DNA from: an uncultured Lachnospiraceae bacterium
Lineage (GTDB): Bacteria; Bacillota; Clostridia; Lachnospirales; Lachnospiraceae
Direction: 5' to 3'
Length of the DNA stretch: 5,274 nt
NCBI GenBank assembly: GCA_958422845.1
Contig: CATZPU010000105.1
Location: 1 to 5,274 of the forward strand
Shown here piece after piece: positions 1 to 5,274 of the stretch (the stretch's first letter is position 1; each line of letters starts with the position of its first letter). Made by a program: the position numbers and the translations under genes. The notes beneath the pieces were generated by a model. That model did no database searches and had not been told where the DNA came from. It saw only the letters and a program-made list of their open reading frames with translations.

Positions 1-63
1 TAAATGATTTAAGAGAGACAAAGCAGAAAATACCGCAGCTGGGAGATGAAAGAATAAGCAGTC

Positions 64-71
64 GGAAAGGA
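64..71 (+). promoter_or_regulatory. Ribosome binding site of argB
   Basis: GGAAAGGA lies 8 nt before the GTG at 80, which supports that start. A second weaker candidate, AGGTG at 78-82, would serve the in-frame ATG at 89 with 6 nt spacing. The start is therefore uncertain by three codons, with no effect on the kinase domain. Confidence 0.55.
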
Positions 72-79
72 TAAAACAG

Positions 80-979
80 GTGACAGACATGGATGAAAAA
101 ATGGAGATGTGGATGGATAAAACGAAGATACTGGTCGAGGCGCTTCCGTATATCCGTCGGTTTCACGGAAAGACAGTCGTAGTAAAGTACGGCGGCAGCG
201 CGATGGCGGATCAGGAACTGAAGCAGAGCGTGATCAGAGACGTAGCGCTGCTTAAGTTAGTAGGCTTCCGCCCGATCGTCGTACACGGAGGCGGTAAGGA
301 AATTACACGGTGGATCAACAAGCTCGGTCTTGAGACGAACTTTGTAAACGGACTGCGCGTCACGGACAGACCGACGATGGAGATCGTCGAGATGGTACTG
401 AATAAGATCAATAAAGACCTCGTCTCTATGATGCAGCACGTAGGGCTTAAGGCAGTCGGGATAAGCGGAAAGGACGGCGCGCTTTTAAAGGCAGAGCGAA
501 AGACGGCGGACGGAAAGGACATCGGTTTTGTCGGTGAAGTAAAGGAAGTAAACACGCAGCTTATCGATACGCTTCTTGACAATGATTTCGTTCCGGTCAT
601 CTGCCCTGTCGGTTTTGACAGTGGGTTTAACTCGTACAATGTCAATGCAGACGACGCAGCATGTGCTGTGGCTACAGCGGTGAAGGCGTCAAAACTCGTA
701 TTTTTAACGGATATTGAGGGCGTTTACCGCGATCCGCAGGATAAGGAGACGCTGATCAGCGAGATGACGGTACCTGCTGCGAAGGATTTTCTGGCAGGCG
801 GCTTTGCGGGCGGAGGGATGCTTCCGAAGCTTACCAACTGTATTCAGGCGATCGAGTCGGGCGTTTCGCGCGTGCATATCCTTGACGGCAGAATCGAGCA
901 CAGCCTTCTGCTTGAGTTTTTCACGGATGAGGGCATCGGAACGGCGATCATCGGAGATCAGGGGGAGGATACGATATGA
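80..979 (+). CDS. argB: Acetylglutamate kinase (ArgB), arginine-inhibitable type
   Basis: N-acetylglutamate kinase (EC 2.7.2.8) phosphorylates N-acetyl-L-glutamate with ATP, the second step of cytoplasmic arginine synthesis. It belongs to the amino acid kinase fold. Visible motifs, numbered from the GTG start, are the ATP-phosphate loop KYGGSAM (36-42, with K36), HGGGKE (69-74), the substrate-site NVNAD (187-191), a [10 protein letters not shown] nucleotide-site segment around 210-220, and GGGMLPK ending in K250, the second catalytic lysine. At 299 residues it is full length. About 35 residues precede the first beta strand, with a helix-forming M/E/K/W-rich stretch and EALPYI. The C-terminal [15 protein letters not shown] (274-288) resembles the signature of kinases inhibited by arginine, so end-product control is inferred. 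The gene overlaps argD by 4 bases. The start is GTG 80 or ATG 89. Confidence 0.96.
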   Translation: MTDMDEKMEMWMDKTKILVEALPYIRRFHGKTVVVKYGGSAMADQELKQSVIRDVALLKLVGFRPIVVHGGGKEITRWINKLGLETNFVNGLRVTDRPTMEIVEMVLNKINKDLVSMMQHVGLKAVGISGKDGALLKAERKTADGKDIGFVGEVKEVNTQLIDTLLDNDFVPVICPVGFDSGFNSYNVNADDAACAVATAVKASKLVFLTDIEGVYRDPQDKETLISEMTVPAAKDFLAGGFAGGGMLPKLTNCIQAIESGVSRVHILDGRIEHSLLLEFFTDEGIGTAIIGDQGEDTI

Positions 980-2166
980 AAGAGAGCAGTCAGTATATCG
1001 AGCTTACAGAGGCAAATGTTCTGCATACGTACAACCGCTTTCCCGTTGTGTTTGAGAAGGGAGAGGGCGTATACCTGACCGATACGGACGGAAAGGAGTA
1101 CCTTGATTTCGGGGCAGGCATTGCGGTGTTTGCGCTCGGTTACGGAAATCAGGCGTACGAGAATGCCTTAAAGGGGCAGATCGAAAAGCTGATCCACACA
1201 TCGAATCTGTTTTATCATAGACCGCTTGCGGACGCGGCGCGAAAGCTGACGGAAAAAAGCGGGCTGGATAAGGTCTTTTTTACGAACAGCGGGACGGAGG
1301 CAGTCGAGGGCGCGATCAAGGCGGCAAAAAAATATGCTTACTTAAAGGACGGGCGTACGGATCATGAGATCATCGCTATGCGCCATTCTTTCCACGGCAG
1401 GAGTCTTGGCGCTCTTTCCGTTACGGGAAATAAGCATTATCAGGAACCGTTTCAGCCGCTGATAGGAGGCGTGCGCTTCGCTGATTTTAATGACCTTGAG
1501 AGTGTAACGGCATGTGTAAATGACCGTACCTGCGCGATCATTCTGGAGACGGTACAGGGCGAGGGCGGTATTTATCCGGCAGAGAGGGAGTTTTTAAAAG
1601 GAATCCGAAAGATCTGCGACGAGCGGGATATCCTGCTTATCCTTGACGAGATACAGTGCGGTATGGGGCGGTGCGGAAACTGGTTCGCATATCAGGGCTA
1701 CGGCGTCATGCCTGACATTATGACGTGTGCGAAAGCGCTTGGCTGCGGTATTCCGGTCGGAGCTTTTGTACTGAATGAAAAGACGGCGAACGCATCCCTT
1801 GTTCCGGGCGATCACGGGACGACGTACGGAGGCAATCCTCTTGCGTGCACAGCCGTTTCGGCAGTATTCGATCAATTTGAAGCGTTGGGGCTTACAGAAC
1901 ACGTACAAAAAACAGCTCCGTATCTGGAGAAAAGACTTGATGCGCTTACAGAAAAATATGATTTTCTCACCGAAAGGCGCGGCATGGGACTGATGCAGGG
2001 AGTCGTGGTAAAAGACCGTCCGGTAGGAGAGATCGTAAAGCGCGCGCTTGCAAACGGACTCGTGCTCATGAGCGCCGGAAGCGATGTACTTCGTTTCGTT
2101 CCGCCTCTTATTATCACGGAAGCGGATATTGATGAGATGGTCGTGCGGCTTGAGAAGTCTTTGTGA
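976..2166 (+). CDS. argD: Acetylornithine aminotransferase (ArgD)
   Basis: A pyridoxal-phosphate class III aminotransferase (EC 2.6.1.11) that transfers the amino group of glutamate to N-acetylglutamate 5-semialdehyde, giving N-acetylornithine. Family members often also serve the N-succinyl-diaminopimelate step of lysine synthesis. In the 396 residues I see the phosphate-binding SGTEA (105-109), the HSFHGRS loop around 138-144, ETVQGEGG near 195, [10 protein letters not shown] with D224 contacting the PLP ring nitrogen, and K253 in [12 protein letters not shown] forming the Schiff base. [11 protein letters not shown] follows, and the small C-terminal domain ends in RFVPPLII. Length and motif order are normal. 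The ATG overlaps the argB stop (ATGA, 976-979), and GGGGAGGA at 962-969 gives a strong ribosome binding site 6 nt away, so translation is probably coupled. Ornithine or other omega-aminotransferases share this fold; the argB context settles the assignment. Confidence 0.96.
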   Translation: MKESSQYIELTEANVLHTYNRFPVVFEKGEGVYLTDTDGKEYLDFGAGIAVFALGYGNQAYENALKGQIEKLIHTSNLFYHRPLADAARKLTEKSGLDKVFFTNSGTEAVEGAIKAAKKYAYLKDGRTDHEIIAMRHSFHGRSLGALSVTGNKHYQEPFQPLIGGVRFADFNDLESVTACVNDRTCAIILETVQGEGGIYPAEREFLKGIRKICDERDILLILDEIQCGMGRCGNWFAYQGYGVMPDIMTCAKALGCGIPVGAFVLNEKTANASLVPGDHGTTYGGNPLACTAVSAVFDQFEALGLTEHVQKTAPYLEKRLDALTEKYDFLTERRGMGLMQGVVVKDRPVGEIVKRALANGLVLMSAGSDVLRFVPPLIITEADIDEMVVRLEKSL

Positions 2167-2176
2167 GCTTAAAAGC

Positions 2177-2206
2177 AGTATAATCTGTGCAAAAACTGCA
2201 TATACT
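2177..2206 (+). repeat. Short inverted repeat with TATAAT, between argD and the transporter
   Basis: AGTATA (2177-2182) pairs with TATACT (2201-2206), and TGCA (2188-2191) with TGCA (2197-2200). This leaves a 5-nt one-sided bulge and an AAAAC loop. The left arm contains a perfect TATAAT (2179-2184), but no good -35 box lies 16-18 bases upstream of it. It could be an operator, a weak promoter or a chance AT-rich hairpin. No T-run follows, so it is not an intrinsic terminator. Confidence 0.25.
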
Positions 2207-2217
2207 CACGACATAAA

Positions 2218-2279
2218 GCCTGTATGGAAGCAGCCGGAGGGCAGGAGACGATTACCGCCGGACGCTTCCATGAACAGGC
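2218..2279 (+). promoter_or_regulatory. Large stem-loop in the leader of the DMT transporter gene
   Basis: The arm at 2218-2231 (GCCTGTATGGAAGC) is fully complementary to 2264-2279 apart from a 2-nt bulge (GA, 2272-2273), giving 14 base pairs. Inside, after a 2x2 internal loop, CCGG (2234-2237) can pair with CCGG (2258-2261), and GG (2239-2240) with CC (2255-2256). That closes a purine-rich loop at 2241-2254. The structure ends 8 nt before the GGAG of the transporter gene. There is no following T-run, so it is not a terminator. A cis-regulatory RNA is an inference; I could not match it to a known riboswitch class. Confidence 0.4.
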
Positions 2280-2299
2280 AGGGAAATGGAGTGGATCAT

Positions 2300-2728
2300 A
2301 TGTGGGGAATCATTATAGCTTTAGTATCGGGCGCTCTTATGAGCGTGCAGGGCGTATTTAATACAGAAGTGACGAAGCAGACGAGCCTTTGGGTGTCGTC
2401 TGCTTTTGTGCAGCTTACGGCGCTTATCGTATGTCTTGGAGCATGGCTTGTCACCGACCGGACAAATTTTATGAAGATCACGCAGGTCGATCCGAAATAT
2501 ATGCTGCTTGGCGGCGCGATCGGCGCTTTTATCACGATCACGGTCGTAAAGAGTATGGACAGTCTCGGACCTGCCAGAGCAGCGATGCTTATTGTGATCG
2601 CGCAGCTTATCGTGGCGTATGTGATCGAGCTTATGGGGCTGTTTGGTGTGGAAAAGCAGCCGTTTGAATGGAGGAAGGCGGTCGGTATGGCTGTTGCGAT
2701 CGCAGGCATCGTGATCTTTAAGTGGTAG
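2300..2728 (+). CDS. Small DMT-superfamily membrane protein (YdcZ/DUF606 family)
   Basis: A 142-residue, strongly hydrophobic protein of the YdcZ/DUF606 branch of the drug/metabolite transporter superfamily. It has five predicted membrane segments, at about 2-20, 32-51, 67-85, 93-114 and 124-140, with short polar links. Recognisable family features are the N-terminal GALMSVQGVFNTE, a Gly/Ala-rich third helix (LLGGAIGAF), the LGPARAAMLIVIAQL stretch, and the final WRKAVGMAVAIAGIVIF. The substrate is unknown; such half-size proteins are thought to act as dimers or pairs in the inner membrane. The ATG at 2300 has GGAG at 2288-2291, 8 nt away. In-frame upstream starts (GTG 2291, ATG 2270) are possible but poorer, and 2270 lies in the 3' arm of the leader stem-loop. 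It sits 133 bases after argD, so it may be read through from the arg operon or have its own start. Confidence 0.85.
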   Translation: MWGIIIALVSGALMSVQGVFNTEVTKQTSLWVSSAFVQLTALIVCLGAWLVTDRTNFMKITQVDPKYMLLGGAIGAFITITVVKSMDSLGPARAAMLIVIAQLIVAYVIELMGLFGVEKQPFEWRKAVGMAVAIAGIVIFKW

Positions 2729-2741
2729 CGGAAGTTTTTAT

Positions 2742-2770
2742 TTGACGCTTCCTCACTTTGCCCGTATAAT
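2742..2770 (+). promoter_or_regulatory. Sigma-A promoter of the debranching enzyme gene
   Basis: TTGACG (2742-2747) and a perfect TATAAT (2765-2770) are separated by exactly 17 bases. The predicted transcript start is near 2777, giving a leader of about 76 nt rich in purines. A 5-bp inverted repeat (GGAAG 2730-2734, CTTCC 2748-2752) flanks the -35 box, which is probably chance. The promoter lies 13 bases after the transporter stop, so glgX is a separate transcription unit, possibly with read-through from upstream. Confidence 0.8.
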
Positions 2771-2840
2771 AGTTGTCAGCGGCAGATTATGGAGAATAAG
2801 AAAGAATCAGGAAGAAATACAGAGAAGCCGCAGATAACTG

Positions 2841-2846
2841 GGAGGA
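2841..2846 (+). promoter_or_regulatory. Ribosome binding site that fixes the TTG start of glgX
   Basis: GGAGGA, preceded by G at 2840, lies 6 nt before the TTG at 2853. No ATG in the frame has a comparable site nearby, so TTG is the supported start. Confidence 0.8.
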
Positions 2847-2852
2847 ACTATT

Positions 2853-4988
2853 TTGAAATTTTATAAGCATGTATCGACGCTGGATGTCGCGACATCGGTA
2901 AGTCCGATGGGAGAGATCGAAGGGTATCCGGTGCGCCCCGGAATGTTCGATGTGATCGGGGCGACGGCGCTTCCGGTCGGCGTTAATTTTACGGTTCACA
3001 CGCATGACGGTACTTCGTGTGAACTTTTGCTGTTTCATAACGGGGAGGAGGAGCCGTATGCGATCCTGCCTTTTCCGGAGGCATACAAGATCGGCGATGT
3101 ATACTCGATGATCGTGTTTGGTCTTAATATTGAAGAATTTGAATATGCGTACCGCATCGACGGGCCGTACGATCAGAGGGAAGGACTTCTTTTTGATAAA
3201 CAGAAAATACTGCTTGATCCGTATGCGCAGGCTGTTGCGGGACAGAAAGTGTGGGGAGAGCAGAGGACGAACGCTTACCACGCAAGAGTCGTAAAGGATA
3301 TGTTTGACTGGGGCGATATGCCGCAGTCGCGCCGTGAGCTGAGCGACCTTGTCATCTATGAGCTTCATGTGCGCGCTTTTACAAAGCATGAATCTTCCGG
3401 CGTAGAGCATAAGGGTACGTTTGCCGGACTGATGGAAAAGATCCCCTATCTTAAGGAGCTTGGCATCAATGCCGTAGAGCTGATGCCGATCTTTGAATTC
3501 GATGAGACGGTAAATGCCCGCGAGGTGGACGGAAAGCGGCTGCTGGAGTGCTGGGGCTACAATACGGTCGGATTTTTTGCACCGAATACGAGCTATACGG
3601 CTGCAAATGAGATGAACCATGAGGGGACGGAGCTAAAGACTCTGATAAAGGCGCTGCATGAAAACGGCATTGAAGTGATCCTCGACGTCGTGTTCAATCA
3701 TACGGCAGAAGGCAATCATAAGGGCAGAACGTTCAGTTTTAAGGGATTTGACAACAAAATCTACTATATGCTGACGCCGGACGGAAATTATTACAATTTC
3801 AGCGGCTGCGGCAATACGCTCAACTGCAACCATCCGGTCGTGCGGCAGATGATCCTTGAATGTCTGCGTTACTGGACGGTGTATTATCGTGTAGACGGAT
3901 TCCGGTTCGATCTGGCGAGCATACTCGGAAGAAATACGGACGGTTCGCCGATGAATAATCCGCCTCTGCTCAAAAGCCTTGCGTACGATCCGATCCTTGC
4001 CAATGTGAAACTGATCGCCGAGGCGTGGGATGCGGGCGGCATGTATCAGGTCGGCAGCTTTCCGGCAAGCAAGCGCTGGGCAGAGTGGAACGGGCGATAC
4101 CGCGATTCCGTCCGCGGCTTCCTCAAAGGAAACTGTTGGGAATCGTGGAATGCGGCGTGGAGTATCTGCGGCTCCGGCGATCTGTACGGCGGTTATCACA
4201 GGGAGCACAATGACCGGTACGCCGGATACAATTCCTGCGTGAACTTTCTGACGTGTCATGACGGCTTTACGCTGTATGATCTGTACGCATACAATGATAA
4301 GCACAACTGGAACAACGGATGGAGCAATACGGACGGAAGCAACAATAACTTAAGCTGGAACTGCGGCGCGGAAGGAGAGACGAATGATCCGGAGGTGCTC
4401 TCACTTCGTTACCGGATGATCCGAAATGCGTGCGCCGTGCTGATGTGCAGCCGCGGGACGCCGATGTTTCTTGCGGGAGATGAGTTTGGAAATACGCAGT
4501 ACGGAAACAACAACTGCTACTGTCAGGATAATGAGATATTCTGGCTTGACTGGACGCTGCTTGAGAAGAACAGAGAGCTGTTCGAGTTTTTCAAATTTAT
4601 GATCGAATACCGCCATGAGCATACCATTATCAGGAAGAAGCTTCCTGATGCGCTGTGCGGAATGGAGGGAATGCACACGCATGACTTACAGGCGGAGAAG
4701 ATGACGCTGCCGCCGGAGGCGAGGACGTTTTCCGTCAGCTTTATCGGCTATGATGCGGAAAAGGGCTGCGATGACTTCGTATACGTCTCGATCAATACGT
4801 ACTGGGAAGATGTGACGATCACCCTGCCGCATCTTACGGCGGCGGGCGCATGGTATTTGAGCGTCAATACGTACGGAGATGAGAACGGCAGGTATTTTTA
4901 CCGTGAGGGCGAGGAGACGATGATCACAAAAGAGTTTGTCATGCGTCCGCGTTCCGTCGCCGTTTTCACAGGAAGAGTATTCCGTTAA
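2853..4988 (+). CDS. glgX: Glycogen debranching enzyme, GlgX/isoamylase type (GH13)
   Basis: This cytoplasmic glycoside hydrolase cleaves alpha-1,6 branch linkages in glycogen or related alpha-glucans, releasing linear malto-oligosaccharides. It has 711 residues, between E. coli GlgX (about 660) and bacterial isoamylases (about 750). An N-terminal CBM48-like domain spans about 27-130, starting at RPGMFD (28-33). The GH13 barrel opens with YELHVRAFT (169-177). Conserved region I is DVVFNH (278-283). Region II is GFRFDLA with nucleophile D353. Region III is AEAWD with acid/base E390. Region IV is CHDG with D470. GDEFGNTQ (542-549), followed by GNNNCYCQDNE, is typical of GlgX and isoamylase. A C-terminal beta domain covers about 600-711. 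All catalytic residues are intact. The gene has its own promoter and a TTG start. No other glg genes are visible. Isoamylase-like specificity is an alternative, since side-chain length preference cannot be read from sequence. Confidence 0.93.
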   Translation: MKFYKHVSTLDVATSVSPMGEIEGYPVRPGMFDVIGATALPVGVNFTVHTHDGTSCELLLFHNGEEEPYAILPFPEAYKIGDVYSMIVFGLNIEEFEYAYRIDGPYDQREGLLFDKQKILLDPYAQAVAGQKVWGEQRTNAYHARVVKDMFDWGDMPQSRRELSDLVIYELHVRAFTKHESSGVEHKGTFAGLMEKIPYLKELGINAVELMPIFEFDETVNAREVDGKRLLECWGYNTVGFFAPNTSYTAANEMNHEGTELKTLIKALHENGIEVILDVVFNHTAEGNHKGRTFSFKGFDNKIYYMLTPDGNYYNFSGCGNTLNCNHPVVRQMILECLRYWTVYYRVDGFRFDLASILGRNTDGSPMNNPPLLKSLAYDPILANVKLIAEAWDAGGMYQVGSFPASKRWAEWNGRYRDSVRGFLKGNCWESWNAAWSICGSGDLYGGYHREHNDRYAGYNSCVNFLTCHDGFTLYDLYAYNDKHNWNNGWSNTDGSNNNLSWNCGAEGETNDPEVLSLRYRMIRNACAVLMCSRGTPMFLAGDEFGNTQYGNNNCYCQDNEIFWLDWTLLEKNRELFEFFKFMIEYRHEHTIIRKKLPDALCGMEGMHTHDLQAEKMTLPPEARTFSVSFIGYDAEKGCDDFVYVSINTYWEDVTITLPHLTAAGAWYLSVNTYGDENGRYFYREGEETMITKEFVMRPRSVAVFTGRVFR

Positions 4989-5016
4989 AGAAAATGATGG
5001 AAATATAAGAAAAATA

Positions 5017-5045
5017 TTGCAAAACTTTTACTTTTTCGTTAAAAT
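5017..5045 (+). promoter_or_regulatory. Candidate sigma-A promoter of the lipoprotein gene
   Basis: TTGCAA (5017-5022, 4 of 6 consensus bases) and TAAAAT (5040-5045, 5 of 6) are separated by 17 bases in an AT-rich stretch directly after glgX. The predicted start near 5052 gives a leader of about 38 nt. No hairpin terminator is visible between the glgX stop and this promoter. Confidence 0.5.
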
Positions 5046-5089
5046 AGATTTGCATAAGGGGAACCGCAGTCATTTGCTGCACGATAAAT

Positions 5090-5274
5090 ATGCAAAAAAG
5101 AAAGATCATGCTGCTCATGGCAGTATTTGTGATGGTGTTTGGAGCGGGAGGCTGTAAAAAGGACGGTGCCGTTTACCATGCGGGAGTCTGCGTGCAGACG
5201 GAAGCGTACAGTCCGGAGTCTGCGGAGACGGACCTTTCTGCCGCAGCAGGCGGTCAGGCAGATATACAGGAAGA
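5090..5274 (+). CDS. Putative lipoprotein of unknown function, N-terminal part, cut by window end
   Basis: The first 61 residues of a protein that continues past the window. It starts MQKRK, a positively charged n-region, followed by a hydrophobic core (about 6-19) and AGGC ending in C22. This is a lipoprotein signal peptide with a non-standard Ala at -3 of the lipobox. The mature part is polar and rich in Ala, Glu, Gly and Ser, and looks like a flexible linker after the membrane anchor. The ATG has no clear ribosome binding site. An AAGGGGA at 5056-5062 is 27 nt upstream, too far, but would suit the in-frame ATT at 5072. The ATG is kept because it places the charged residues correctly. The frame is open upstream only to a TAG at 5045-5047. 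A surface-anchored domain protein (for example, ComEA-like proteins of Clostridia can begin this way) is possible, but nothing here proves it. Confidence 0.65.
   Translation, partial: MQKRKIMLLMAVFVMVFGAGGCKKDGAVYHAGVCVQTEAYSPESAETDLSAAAGGQADIQE

Noticed and set aside
3..74. Frame open from the window edge to a TAA at 72-74, possibly the tail of an upstream gene
   Set aside because: The 23 residues do not resemble the C-terminus of ArgJ or ArgC as I know them. A TAA at 1-3 in another frame could equally be the upstream stop, so there is not enough to call a gene.
2224..2361. 45-codon frame starting ATGGAAGC in the leader stem, + strand
   Set aside because: It has no convincing ribosome binding site, overlaps the transporter start in another frame and shows no recognisable features.
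2730..2752. GGAAG/CTTCC inverted repeat after the transporter stop as a terminator
   Set aside because: The stem has only 5 pairs, the loop is 13 nt and the bases after it are not T-rich. The T-rich part is in the loop, which also contains the glgX -35 box.
2787..3620. 277-codon open frame on the - strand
   Set aside because: It lies antisense within glgX, whose GH13 motifs are intact. Its product is an Arg/Ile/Lys-rich composition without recognisable domains, as expected for a shadow frame.
3633..4304. 223-codon open frame on the - strand
   Set aside because: Also antisense to the glgX catalytic core, with no credible ribosome binding site or motif; a shadow of codon usage.
4989..5016. 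Intrinsic terminator after glgX
   Set aside because: The stretch is A-rich with no inverted repeat and no stem followed by a T-run.
4936..5157. 73-codon + strand frame spanning the end of glgX and the next gene
   Set aside because: It begins inside glgX out of frame and runs across the predicted promoter and the lipoprotein signal peptide in a different frame; no family features.

Overview
The window comes from a low-to-mid GC Gram-positive bacterium. The best guess is a gut-type member of the Clostridia, and Lachnospiraceae fits well. This rests on strong GGAGG-type ribosome binding sites, a mix of ATG, GTG and TTG starts, a textbook TTGACg-17-TATAAT promoter, and the overall character of the encoded proteins. 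No marker gene is present, so the family-level assignment is an inference. All genes found lie on the + strand.

Positions 80-2166 hold two arginine-biosynthesis genes, argB (N-acetylglutamate kinase) and argD (acetylornithine aminotransferase). They overlap by four bases (ATGA), which indicates translational coupling in one operon. They encode the second and fourth steps from glutamate to ornithine. argC and argJ are not visible and would be expected just upstream. ArgB carries the N-terminal extension and C-terminal signature associated with arginine feedback inhibition.

Positions 2167-2299 are a short intergenic stretch with two inverted repeats. The larger (2218-2279, 14 bp of stem with one 2-nt bulge) ends just before the ribosome binding site of the next gene, a small five-helix membrane protein of the YdcZ/DUF606 branch of the DMT superfamily (2300-2728). 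This is the least explained part of the window.

Positions 2742-2770 are a near-consensus sigma-A promoter. It drives a complete 711-residue GlgX/isoamylase-type glycogen debranching enzyme (2853-4988) that starts with TTG behind a strong ribosome binding site. All four conserved GH13 regions and the catalytic Asp/Glu/Asp are intact.

Positions 4989-5274 hold a plausible second promoter (5017-5045) and the first 61 codons of a lipoprotein-like gene that runs off the window. I see no convincing intrinsic terminator, tRNA, rRNA, CRISPR array or mobile element. Apart from the arg pair, the genes look like independently expressed housekeeping neighbours. I do not see a clear novel multi-gene system; the best candidate for something undescribed is the structured leader of the transporter gene.
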